From: Xiphophorus maculatus | Lineage: Eukaryota > Chordata > Actinopteri > Cyprinodontiformes > Poeciliidae | Assembly: GCF_002775205.1 (NCBI RefSeq) | Contig: NC_036447.1 | Coordinates: forward strand, 21,000,501-21,064,500 | Length of the DNA stretch: 64,000 nt | Direction: 5' to 3' | Shown here: in pieces, positions 12,545-25,547 of the stretch | How positions within the stretch are numbered: position 1 is the stretch's first letter | How the letters are laid out: every line of letters starts with the position of its first letter | Translations under genes and position numbers: made by a program | Notes under the pieces: model-generated | Databases searched by the model: none | What the model saw: the letters and a program-made list of their open reading frames with translations, nothing else | Told to the model about the DNA's origin: nothing

Positions 12545-13400
12545 GATGTGTCGCAGGTTATTTTCTTTGTCCCTTTTTAGCTTCTTCAGAAATGTCTCCG
12601 ACAGCAGCTCGCCGCCACCATTTGAGCTGCTGCTGCCTCCACGTCTTTGTTGTTACCTACTCTTATGATGCTCTTTTAGCAATTACTGAGTGGATAAAGT
12701 TCAGTTTTCATACAAACTCAGGGAAGCACGCTGTTCTTCCTCAAATTCATACTGTCTTCTTCTTCTTTAGTTTTTAACGGGAGCTTGCACCCATCAATGT
12801 CGCACTACTGCCATCTATCGGATTTTACTACTTATCGCCTTTCCTCAAATTCTCCAGTACTGTATTTTTCAAAAACAGACAAATCTTTCCGTTCATTACT
12901 ATTTATCGGAACAATATGGAGCTCCATACAACAACAACATTTTAAAATGTCTAATCTGTATTAAAACCTATTTCCACAATCAATAATCTTCTTTGACCCT
13001 CATATTTTCTGTAACTAATAAAAACGTGTTCTATAATTTCTACACCAATAAACCAGTAAGACGTTCCCCATTCAAAAAACTATGACCGGTTCTTATTGTA
13101 TTTAGAATTATCTCCTCTCTCCTGTTTGTTCCTCTAATTATTATAACATCAATTGTATTTTGTGGTCTATACAGCAAATGTTTTCCATTTATTTTATTAT
13201 CGCACCTATTTTCCATAACTTCTTATTTTCTTTCCAAACAATGCTTTTGCCTTTGATTTTAGATCATTTTATTGGCATATCAATAACTCCTTTAGTAACC
13301 GCCTCCTTATCCAACTTATCTGCTCTTTTTTTACCCAAAATACCCTGGTATATGAAAAAATCACACTTCTTCACCTCCTCCCTGAGCTCCTATTCTGCAG
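12545..13400. other. 5' flank of the zinc-finger gene, no further gene seen
   Basis: An open frame continues upstream of the chosen ATG to a stop near 12654. It reads like the degenerate coiled N-terminus seen in related fish zinc-finger proteins (KRDKENNLRHIMEAGFNHKV). Beyond that the sequence is AT-rich and unassigned. Confidence 0.4.
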
Positions 13401-13414
13401 AAATGCACCTTTCT

Positions 13415-13821
13415 CAGTCAAAAACAACCAATCAGAGTCAGGAGGAGTCAAGTCAAGTTCGTGTATGTGCTGCTAAATGTGCTAATGTCAGAAAAATAAC
13501 TTACCAGTCCAGGAAAACTGTTTATCCACCGCTATCATTAGGTATGCTAACTAGCCTGAGCAGTCATTACCAGAGAGCAAGGGCGAGGATGTGGGCAGCG
13601 CACACAAGCATGACTGACAGCGCTAAGACCTTCCTCCTGGGCATGAGTGGTTGTTTCTAACCTAGCGATGTATTTCCGCAAATGGCAGAAGGACCACAGG
13701 GTGGAGGCAGAGGAGCTTGTTTTTTCAAATTATTTCTTATCTGTCACAACAAGAGCTGCAGTTTTTAAAAATATGTACAAAAAAATATATTTTTTATGAA
13801 AGTTACATACTGCATCTTTAA
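13415..13821 (-). repeat. MITE-like interspersed repeat (terminus TTAAAGATGCAGTATGTAAC)
   Basis: Read on the minus strand, this begins TTAAAGATGCAGTATGTAAC. It aligns over several hundred bases with 57932-58312 on the plus strand, sharing strings such as TGTGACAG, CCTCTGCCT, GCGTTAAGACC/GGTCTTAGCGCTGTCA and TTAGCACATTTAGCAG. A shorter fragment of the family is at about 60720-60830. No coding capacity. Confidence 0.65.
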
Positions 13822-13829
13822 CAAAAGAC

Positions 13830-14466
13830 TGTAAAAAACAAAATCTGAACCTCAAGGAAAAAAATTAACACATATCTTTGTGGGCTAAAGGACTATTTCA
13901 CCAATTTTTATGAGCCAATAGAGAATTTGATCTCATGTTCATCTTCAGATGCAAGGAATAGCCTGTCTTTCCTGAGGTCCCTGAAACATGTCTCATCTCT
14001 GGAGGGAGGGGAGCTGCTGCAATGCACCACGGCATTGAGTGCAGAACTAAATAAAACTAAGTGTTGGAGATGTAAGTGTATTTATCATAATTTCTTGTCA
14101 GGAGAAGTTTTGAAGTTGAATAGGCATCTGGAAACAAGTATTAGTATGTGTATTTTCAGCCTTCATTTTCAATAAACATATGCATATATAATAAATATAG
14201 TCCAGATTTTCCAAAGATTCCTTGAGACAAGAGCCTCATTTGCAGTGAAGCTCTACAGATCAACAAAGCAAATGTTATCATAATAACCTTTATTATGAAT
14301 CCAGACATTTTATTTTGCTAAATAAATTGGCTAGTGAAATACTTTCATGATTTTTTTTTTATCTTTAAATATCAATGAGCAGTGTGTTTGCATAATTCCG
14401 GATTTACCATTCATAAATACATATCAAGCTCTCTTTTTCTAAAAGCAAATTTTTGTTCGGAGATCA
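13830..14466. other. 3' flank of poll, no gene
   Basis: AT-rich DNA that should include the poll 3' UTR (minus strand). TTTATT strings near 14290-14320 give AATAAA on the minus strand and could serve as polyadenylation signals. Nothing else is recognised. Confidence 0.4.
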
Positions 14467-17400
14467 TCACCAGTCCCTTTCTTGCGGTGGTCTGTACGGT
14501 ATCCCTAGAAGTCTAAAAACATCTTTCTCCGTTGCCGTGGGTAGTGGGTTGCCACCGTGCGTCTTCAAGCTGCCTTGACGCACCACGTCTTTGTTAAGAG
14601 AGTGCTCCGATAAGCTCATATTTTTCGTCTTTGCCAGTGCTCTCATGGAGCGGTTGAAGTGGGCCGAGCCGGTGAAATACATAAGCGAGCAGGCAAACTC
14701 CTCGTAAGGCACGACGATGACGTCCAGCCTGCGGTGGCGCCAACCGGGCCCTGGCAAACGGCAAACGCCCATGTATTTCTTCTGTTCTCCGTTGTCTTCG
14801 TGGCTCACCAGGTCATCTGTTAGAAACCCTTTGGAACACAGATTGATGTTCTTTTCATTATTATAAATGAAAACAATAAAAAAAAAAAAACATGTGTCTA
14901 TCTGATAGTATAGGGCTTACCACTGTCATGGAGAATCTGTAAGACTTTACTGAAAACTCCCTTGTGGGACTTGCCGTCAGGGTGAGAGATAAGAACGTCC
15001 ACATCTCCGCACGTTGCTTTCCCGCGACGGTAAGAGCCGCACGCCATTGCCACGAGGGCGGCATCGACGGCATGTGCAGCATCGCTCACCTGCAAAGGAT
15101 AAAAACTTATGAGTCATAAAATGTATTTTAGAGCCGAATAACTTGTTGTTGTCCTTTATATCTGTACTGATTGTAGCAAGCCCAACTCGCAGTGTCTCGT
15201 TGTGGACTTTCTCTTCTGCTGTCCGTGTGTTCGCTAGTTTCTCTTTCCAATATGACTGGAGGTTGTATCACAACTATGCTTTTGGTTTGTTTTTACATCT
15301 TTATTTCCCTCACCCATAATCTCCTATTTGTTGAGCTAAGTATTTGTTGTATAATTTTGTATAATGTTTGTATTTTCACTGCGTTCTGCTAAACAACACA
15401 ATTCTATTTCAGGGCTATAAGTTGAGGTTGATTCCCCCCCCTAATTTCTTGTAAACACATTGACATGATAAAAGGAACAAAGGTATTTCAGCCAGAGAGT
15501 ACTAAATGCTTGCAGTATTACAAATTAATATACATTACCACTTTCTCTATGGCTGCCGCCTCTTCTCTAGGCATTCGGTCTAGAAGGTCATCGTAGTGCT
15601 TCAGTCCTATTTTCTGAGTGCTGGTTAGGTGGGCTTTGGTTCGGATGTCGTCCAGGGTGCGAAAGCCCTGCAAGACACATCAGGAGATTCAGAGATTATG
15701 CTTTTTTTCTCTAAAATAATTTACCTTTAAGCAAAAGGTAAAAAAGTAAGTAAAAAAAAATACAAAAGTATATTTATAATAGGTTTCAATAGTAGTTTAA
15801 TAACATAACATTAAAAACAAAGATTACAAAGCTCAATTTTGGATATGCCACAATACGCAGGCAAGAAACTGGGACTTGGTCAAAACACTTAGCTAATGAC
15901 TCAATGCAATCGGCTGGGTTTCCCTAGGTAGAAAATTTTATAAACAACTTGACTAAAAAACTGAAGTCGATGCATTATTTGAGCTTTAATCACGTGAACA
16001 TAATGTATGACGTAATAGATATTAAATATGACTTTGATGGGCTAAGGTGCTACAGCCCAGGATCTCTGTAGCACTGGCAATGTTTTTGTTTTTACCTGTT
16101 GGTACCAAAGTTGGGCCGTTTTCGCTCCTGCTCCCCAAATGTTGGTGAAAAGCTCCAAGACAGGCACGGCCTCTCCAATGTGATCGAGCTTCCTCAGGTG
16201 ACCACTCTCCATAATTTCTTCTATTTTATCCGCCATGCGTTTTCCTATTCCAGGGATCTGACAAGCTTCCTAACACCAAAGGTGTGGGGGGCAGAAAAAA
16301 TAATTAATCCCCCTCAAACTTTTTTACATTGCAACCATGAACATCAGTGTTATTTATTGACATTATGATTGATCAACAGAAACAGGTTTGGGGTGTGTAT
16401 GTTTATTCAGCTCGTTTGAATTTGGCACATCCAAATAAAATCCCAGCGAAATTATTTGCCTTCAGAAGTTGCCAGATAGGTAAATTGAGGATTACACATT
16501 TGTGTAATTTAAAGAATGTATTTTCCAGGAACATAGTGCCGTTTTATAGTACAATCAAGTAACTATGTTGCTTTCTGCAAAACTGCTGAAACACCAAGTG
16601 CCTTTAAATCTAGACTAAAAACCAACCTATTTAGAGATGCCTTTAAGGCATAATCAATTAAGAACTTAACAATGGCGCTTGATTAAATGTAATGTTTCGA
16701 TTGTTGATTCTGTGTCGCATGACTGTGTTTTTTTGTGTTTTTATGATGTAAAGCACTTTGAAATGGTTTGCTGTTGAAATGTGCTACACAAATACAATTA
16801 GACTGATTGATAAAAATGCTGCGTATATCAAAGATGACTAAAAAGAATTTTGACTTTGTAATTTACAGTCTTGAAGTTGGGACTCTGTCTCTTCAAGAAG
16901 CTCCTACTTGTTCCAAAACTCTGCCTTCATCTGAATAGTGAGCCACCATTATTTCATTTACACCAAGAAATACAGTAGTTCGTATGATGAGCTCAGCAGA
17001 CGCACAGTTCAACTAGGTGTTTGCCAACTGTTGCTGCCACTAGTCTGAAGGAGCAATGGCATCATAAAGACCAGAGACCCTAAAGTGAAACACGGTGCTG
17101 GCTGCATCATGCTGTGGGGACAGGGGAGATGGGTGGAGCTAAAAACAGGGCAATCCTGAAAGAAAATACTTTGAGATGCAGGTGGAGATTCACCTTCCGG
17201 GAAGGCAATGACCCCAAACATACAGCTAGAGATAAAATTCACCAGTTTAAATCATATATTTGTGTGTAAAGAGTGGCACAGTTAAAGTCAATAATACAAA
17301 ACCAGCTAATAAAGGTTTCTATAGGCTACCTGATATGATGTGATGGGCTTGTGGAAGCTCTTCAGTGCGTTGATAGCCTTGGAGTAGCCCAGTGCTCTCC

Positions 17401-19297
17401 ACTTGTCTCCTTGGTGTGTGTAGGCCTTGGCCAACACTTCCAGCTTGTCTGTGATGCATTTGTTGAAGTTGTTACTTTTGCACTGAGAAGACTGAGCACA
17501 GACCCACTTTCCTGAAACGGGTTTCTGAGCTTCAGCAGCAGAGGCGGCTGCATCTGGACCGGAGTTTGTGCTGGAGTCGGGAGTCTCCTCTTTAGGGTGC
17601 CGTCCGGTGATGAGGGCTTCCAGGTCGCTCTGAGAGACGCCATCTTCTTCTCTGTTAGCTTCTTCTTTGGCCTTTGGGATTGTCTGGAAGCAGAAGCAAC
17701 GTAAAATGTGAATGATGATGCAACATGTCTAAGCATAGTTGTCGACAGAAGTAAATATGTAGCTGATACATGGAAACTTACTATGTCTACAGTCTCCTCT
17801 TCCTTGGTAAGATGAATTTCTGGCTCTGTGGTTGTTTCAGCAGGATGTTCAGTATTTTCTGATTGCTTGTCTTCTGTACTTTCATGCTTTGATTCCGAGT
17901 CTCTTTGTAAAATCACACGAAAAATGTTGTTAGACTGATAATTTAGTTGCTTTGAATTGTCAAAAGAATGTGTAAAAGGCCAATATTTACTTAGAACTAT
18001 ATCACAGTACTTTGTGGTATTATTGTGATAATGTTAAAAATGACCAAAAAAACAATAAAAAACCTTTTACTGCTTTTTTAAAAAAAACTTTATGGCTGTG
18101 CATGGCACAGTATTCATAGCAGCACAAACAAAAATATTGTTCTTAAATAAAGATTCCCACTTGAACTGGGCTAATTCAGGACAGCACTTGCTTTAAGAAC
18201 TGTGATTTAAACTGAACATAGGAAGTGCATTGAATCAAGCGTCTAATTTACTGACGCTCTCGTGGAACAAACAAGAAATTTTTCATGACCAACGATAAAT
18301 ACATGATAGGTGCCCACCCCTAATGTGTAAGTGATCATGTGAAAACTGATAAAATATGACAGAAATAAAAGTGGCAATAGTTTAAAAACATTATTGAAAC
18401 CATGTTCTAGAATAAAGAATAATTAGACGACGAACCTTTTGGGTAACAGAAGGCTGTAGTTTTCCTCATCCAGGACTTTCTTCTCACTAATACACAAGCT
18501 TAACCACGTGCATTTCACCAGATGAACGTCAGATGGCAGACGATCCACCTTCATCAGGCGCAGAGCCCTGTCACTGTCCATGGTGTCATCAACAACAACA
18601 TGAGTGACAGAGGGGGACAACGAACTCTGGATTTGCCCTCCATTCTGCTGGATTTGCCTGTGGAAGATCTGGCATCTGGCGTTTCCGATTCCAGCAGGTA
18701 GAAGGTACACTGTGACGCCGTTGAAGAAGTCTCCTGAAGCAGGGAAGCAAAAAATAAGCAATAGAGCAGCATGCTTAACGGATTCTGAAGGGTAGTGAGG
18801 ATTTGTTTCTCTTGATAATTTGCTTCATACACCACCCATAAATAATCATATCCCTTAAACCTTTTCCTATTTTATGACAACAGGCAATGTATTTTTTTTT
18901 ACAAACTTCTATGTGATAGATCAAAACAAAGTTGTGCATAATTTTGAAGTGAAAGGAATCTGTGAAATATATAGGAGGAAACCTATTTTCCATCTGCTTT
19001 GCAACAATGCCCTACTTTTTTGGTCTATCACAAAATCCATCATTAAACATGGAAGTTTGTGGCTGCAACTTGAGCAAAAATTTGTAGAAAAGGGGCATAA
19101 ACATCTTTAACCAACAATGTACCAATTATATTTTTCAAGCTGCCCGTGTCAGACTACAGCTCACGAAGGCAAAAATAGCAACCTGTGACATCATGTTCCT
19201 CTGCTTTCTTCTTGAGGGGAGGCACGTCCTTCCCCTGCAACACTTTAGCCCGTTTAACTTTGGGGAAGGCTTTCATGATCCCGTGTCGAGGCTCCAT
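14467..19297 (-). CDS. poll: DNA polymerase lambda (family X polymerase), 8 coding exons
   Basis: Gap-filling polymerase of base excision repair and non-homologous end joining, acting in the nucleus. Exons: 19297-19183, 18733-18436, 17902-17782, 17683-17330, 16269-16096, 15667-15539, 15089-14921, 14828-14467. All joins are GT-AG and in frame, giving 573 aa (human POLL 575). Domains: basic N-terminus; BRCT about 39-137; Ser/Glu-rich linker about 138-235; 8-kDa lyase domain; helix-hairpin-helix at 297-308 ([12 protein letters not shown]); catalytic palm with [16 protein letters not shown], whose Asp426 and Asp428, with Asp489 in RRLDVIVVP, form the metal site; nucleotide-binding [12 protein letters not shown]-terminus ending ERDW as in mammals. 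A non-coding exon probably ends at 20189 (donor GGG/GTAAGA) and splices to 19326 (acceptor GCAACAG). Introns carry several transposon relics, but no coding exon is disrupted. It is divergent from dpcd. Confidence 0.96.
16270..16510 (+). mobile_element. Degenerate Tc1-like transposon 5' region in a poll intron
   Basis: The string TTCAGAAGTTGCC...TAGGTAAATTGAGGA...TGTGTAATTT resembles the region upstream of transposase in a common teleost Tc1-like family. Together with 17085-17240 it brackets other repeats. Highly mutated and non-functional. Confidence 0.45.
16515..17055 (+). repeat. Interspersed repeat split by a nested LINE 3' end
   Basis: The flanking parts (about 16515-16565 and 16865-17055) match 8525-8790 in the same order, while 16575-16815 is absent from that copy. 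This shows a nested insertion. The host repeat family is unnamed by me. Confidence 0.6.
16575..16815 (+). mobile_element. LINE 3'-terminal fragment
   Basis: The stretch contains the 3' tail common to teleost non-LTR elements: AAATCTAGACTAAAAACC, then GTAAAGCACTTTGAAATGG, GAAATGTGCTACACAAATAC and an A-rich end. The fragment is 5' truncated, as is usual for target-primed insertion, and sits inside another repeat in the intron between poll exons 16096-16269 and 17330-17683. Confidence 0.65.
17085..17245 (+). mobile_element. Tc1-like transposase fragment (relic)
   Basis: GGCTGCATCATGCTGTGGGG and TTCACCTTCCGGGAAGGCAA...GACCCCAAACATACAGC are hallmark strings of the Tc1-like transposase catalytic domain (the GSIMLWG and DNDPKHTA regions). 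Frames are broken and only about 160 bases remain. Confidence 0.65.
18870..19120. mobile_element. Tc1-like palindromic relic in poll intron 1
   Basis: ATGTGATAGATCAAAACAAA near the left and TTTGGTCTATCACAAAATCC near the right are inverted copies of the Tc1-like terminal region, with almost no interior. This looks like an internally deleted, palindromic derivative. It lies between the first two coding exons of poll. Confidence 0.55.
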
Positions 19298-19385
19298 CCT
19301 GGTTGTTGGAGCGAGGAGCCACCGCCCTGTTGCATAAAGCGGGTTAAAACAATGCAGTATGGAGCTCTGCAGCATAAGCTGAGCT

Positions 19386-19459
19386 CTGCTCAAAAAAATA
19401 AAGGGAACACTTAAACAGGTGTTTAACACTTAAAGTGTTCCCTTTATTTTTTTGAGCAG
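19386..19459. mobile_element. Minimal MITE: perfect 27-bp inverted repeat, 20-base loop
   Basis: The arms 19386-19412 and 19433-19459 are exact inverted copies (CTGCTCAAAAAAATAAAGGG...). The sequence is the terminal repeat of a widespread Tc1/mariner-type element, and a TATA string follows the right end. Only the two termini remain. It lies in the 5' UTR intron of poll, about 60 bases upstream of the acceptor at 19326. Confidence 0.75.
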
Positions 19460-20189
19460 TATACTTATCAGTATGGATTACCAGAAGAGGGGCTTAACGT
19501 GAATCATCTGTAATCATAAAAAAGCCTGGATTTACTGTCACCAATGACAAAAAAAATAAAGATTACTTCAAATCCCTGCACATTATCTCCACGTAGGATA
19601 GCTCTATCAAATTAAAACTGTGTGATTTTGCATTCTAAATAAAATTGATCATGAATATTACTTTTGAGCATATGTAAATACAAAGTGTATATATTATTTA
19701 ACAAAGTAAGCCCATAGGTTAGCTGGAATGCTAAATGACATAAAATCGCTCTTTAGTCTAATATTTAACCTTTCTCTTAAAGATGGAATAGAGCTTAAAG
19801 ATATAGGAATCTGCAACATGGAATAGCACTTGAGTAAACGATCACATCAACTCTTGCAGCAGAACTATAAATACCTCCTGCAGCCCCATTTAAAGTTTTT
19901 ACTGTGATATTTAATCTGGACTTCACATCACTAACATTTTCAAAAGGTTAACAAAATTACATCTTCGCTAGTCTAAAACCATCTTACCCACTAGTTTTTG
20001 CTGCCTAGATAAAATACCACTACTTGTATTGTGCTAGTAGCAAGCTAGCTGTAATTTAAGATGACGTTAGACGTATAAACATGTGTGTGTGTAATAAATC
20101 CCTTTCGATTTGGAGCCCAGGTTTAACAACGTAAAGAAAACTGCGTAGCTTAAAAGTGAAATCTCAAACTTAAAATCGCAGCTCTTACC

Positions 20190-20492
20190 CCACTTCTACT
20201 CCAACCACAAACACGGTAACGATGACAGCGGAAGTAAAACGTGCAATTTAAATGTTTCACTTCCGGGTGTGATGCAATCGTTACGTTAAGCCCAGAGTGT
20301 GTCTTTGGTACATTTTCAGAATTTATATTGTAAATAATTACGTTGTGTACCTTTATTTGTTTGTTTACTTGTTTATTGAATTAATTATTTTTAACCATGC
20401 TGTGTAAAACGAGCGTTAGCTTCTCTTTTTTTGTGTACGTCATCAGGTTGCTGGGGTTACAAGTTGAATACGGAAGTGGCCCTCATGGAAAC
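20190..20492. promoter_or_regulatory. Shared divergent promoter of poll and dpcd
   Basis: About 300 bases separate the likely poll first-exon donor (20189) from the dpcd ATG (20493). Three ETS-type sites are present: GCGGAAGTA (20228-20236), CACTTCCGG (20258-20266) and ACGGAAGTGG (20470-20479). A CRE-like TACGTCA lies near 20437. I see no TATA box in a sensible position. ETS sites without TATA are typical of bidirectional housekeeping promoters. The sites are seen in the sequence; the function is inferred. Confidence 0.6.
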
Positions 20493-23081
<2,589 letters not shown>

Positions 23082-24600
23082 ATTCTGAGTATGACGAAAA
23101 GAAAATGATAGAGGGCTGCATTTCAGGCAGCGCCTCAGATGGTCATATCCCTCCTTACTCGCAGGCTTGTTTTTAAGCTTTTTGTTTGGCTCCTCAGTGC
23201 CTTGTCTCTGGGCTAGTGCTTTCAGTTTTGATGGATAATTATTCAATCTGATGTAGACAGTATTAATAATAAAAAGACAACACACAGACATGCATTTTCT
23301 AAAACCTTGATTTAAGAACTTTGCAAATTCATTTATTTTCTTAGTTCCCTAAAGATGTATTTACTGTTTTACTGCACTTCATTTGAAGGTGTTTTCTTTT
23401 TTCCGGCGGGGGGTGGTAGGAGGGTCACATAACCTACCACTCCGCTTTCACTGATGCCCTAGTAAAACACTCCGGACACACAATGCTTTATGCTTGTTTG
23501 TTCAGAGGTCACGGGTACGACGACGTCTCATTTGTGTTAAATGAATTCCCTCATGTTGTTTGCACGCAGTTGGCCACCCTGACAGCCATCACACAAGCTT
23601 GTTTCACCGTTTCCTGTTAAAACACACGTCGGTTGAAATGCTGCAGAAACTGTAAAACAGAAATAAATTCAAATCGGTGAAATTATATTTCCAGTTGCCT
23701 TGCACTGCCCATTTGATGAAATAAATATGAAATAAAATTTTTTTTATCTCTTTCTTTTAAAAGAAAAAAAAAAGTGCAATAGAAAAAAAAAAAAGACAAA
23801 TTGGTATTTTTCCCCACTGCATATTAAAGAAGTACAATCGGTTCGACTGAAGATGCTTAAACAGTGGATATAAAAAAAAGCGGTAGTGCTGTTTAAATGG
23901 GACAATGGCACTTAAATATAGATTGTCCCAACCTTGTGATTCCTTGCATTTTTCACCGCTTGTCCAAACCCAGAAAGCAAGTGCAAAAAGCAGAGACAAA
24001 ACCACAGGTCCTCTCTCACCATTGTGCTTTGTCTTCTTCCAGATGGAAAGGACAGGACACAAGAAAACATTTAAACCAGCCAGTCCTGTTGTTTTGGAAA
24101 TTCTGTTGGGGGACTTTTTTATTTTATTTTATTTTTTATTTGTCAAACCCTGAAGTGACAAAACAGCATTTGATCACATTTCATTAGGGGATGGTCCAGC
24201 TTTTCTTTTTTTTTTAAATATTGAGTTGAAGTAAATAGTTACCACACAGAATACTACTTAAATAGGTTATAGTTTGTGGTTGTAAGTAGACAGAAAGTGG
24301 AAAAAGTCCATGGTCCTGCAGCAGGAGGCACAAACTTAACAAATTTGACATCCAGCTCATGCTTGGTGAGAGAAGCCCAACTCCTCTGTTTAGGGTCTTC
24401 CTCTCCCCTGTCATTTGGCCTTTGACGGTCATGCTCAACTGCTTCTGGGAAGAGGGTTTCTTTCTTGCTTCCCTTTCATTCCCGAATGCCTCTTCCCAGC
24501 CATTCCCCCTCTTTCAGTTGATGCCACATTTTGCCACACAGGCCCTGGTGCTTCCCCCCACCCCCCACCCCCCACCCCTCAGCTTCCTCTCTGCCACCCC
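23082..24600. other. dpcd 3' UTR and flank; no fbxw4 exon
   Basis: The stretch contains dpcd 3' sequence with AATAAA strings and T-rich and A-rich tracts (23740-23800, 24117-24140). On either strand I see no F-box or WD40 coding segment, although FBXW4 occupies this place in human. Confidence 0.5.
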
Positions 24601-24639
24601 TCCCCCTGTGTGACTGGCTTCTTTTTGATAACTGACCCC

Positions 24640-24890
24640 TCCTCGTGTTATTATTCGAACCCACTATTGTATAACATGCCCTTTTATATGAGGTCCCACA
24701 AAGGGCCCATTTGATCAGAGGGTTACGGTGTGCGATCGTGAGAAATGCAACTACATGGTGGTAACCTTTGTTTGAGCCAAAATGGTGGGCTGACCTCATC
24801 GCTTTTAATGCATAGCTCAGACCATTCAGGCCCAAGTCTCACTTGCTGAGCACATTGAATTCAGTAGCCTGTCACAGATATTGCCCCTCA
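24640..24890. promoter_or_regulatory. Candidate conserved element or fgf8 3' UTR segment
   Basis: This is a repeat-free, compositionally balanced segment in otherwise low-complexity DNA, containing motifs such as AACCTTTGTTTGAG (SOX/TCF-like) and TTTTAATGCATAGC (POU/homeodomain-like). It has no convincing coding frame. It lies 650-900 bases downstream of the fgf8 stop codon, so it may be 3' UTR. Status is inference from texture only. Confidence 0.35.
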
Positions 24891-24899
24891 GTTATCTAG

Positions 24900-25547
24900 G
24901 TTTTCAGCTTGAAGAAGACGAAGAAAAAAAAACAAAAAAGCAACAACTTTTTTTCTTTTTTGGGGGCTTGGAGGAGGCTGGTTGGTATGCTAGCTTCTAG
25001 TTTCGAAAACAACCACAAGAGAGCACACAAGCAGCTTACGAAACTCTTTAGTGGTTTTAATATACACTCTACAATAAATATATCCATCCTTTGATGTAAT
25101 TTACATTTTTACAGTAAAAATATATCCTTATATGTAGAAAAACAAAAACAGGTTACATAATTCTCCGAGAGAGCACGTCGACTGAGAGATGCTGTAACCA
25201 CAGATAGCTGCCACGTCTAGCTTCACTTTTTAACATTCTTTTTAACGCTGAGCTGGCTAACGTCTAACTCATCATGAGATTTCTTTGTCTTTTTTTTTTG
25301 AGCTCTCCAGAACGTAAAATGCCCTGATTTAATAGCCAAAGATACGGGGAAATCTTGCTACAGTCTGTAAATAACTAGCAGATTAGATAGTTTACATAAA
25401 ACCCAGTAACCAAGAAGTACGTAAGAAGTCCAGAAATGAGGCAAATAAAAAAAAAAAAAAAGAAAAAGTGTGTGGGCACTTGAGTTCACACCATGCTTTC
25501 TCTTGAAGTGGTTCTTCTGTGTTGTTCCTCTTCAGTGGTTTCGGTCC
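24900..25547 (-). other. Proximal 3' UTR/flank of fgf8
   Basis: AT-rich sequence with poly-A and poly-T tracts (around 24930 and 25445) directly downstream of the fgf8 stop. No other gene is seen. Confidence 0.4.

Noticed and set aside
17362-17916. 184-codon minus-strand open frame
   Set aside because: It reads through an intron. The real poll product uses the part before 17782 and a different frame after the acceptor at 17683.
24476-24835. 119-codon minus-strand open frame
   Set aside because: The tail is a C/T-rich tract and there is no domain. It overlaps a likely regulatory or UTR block.
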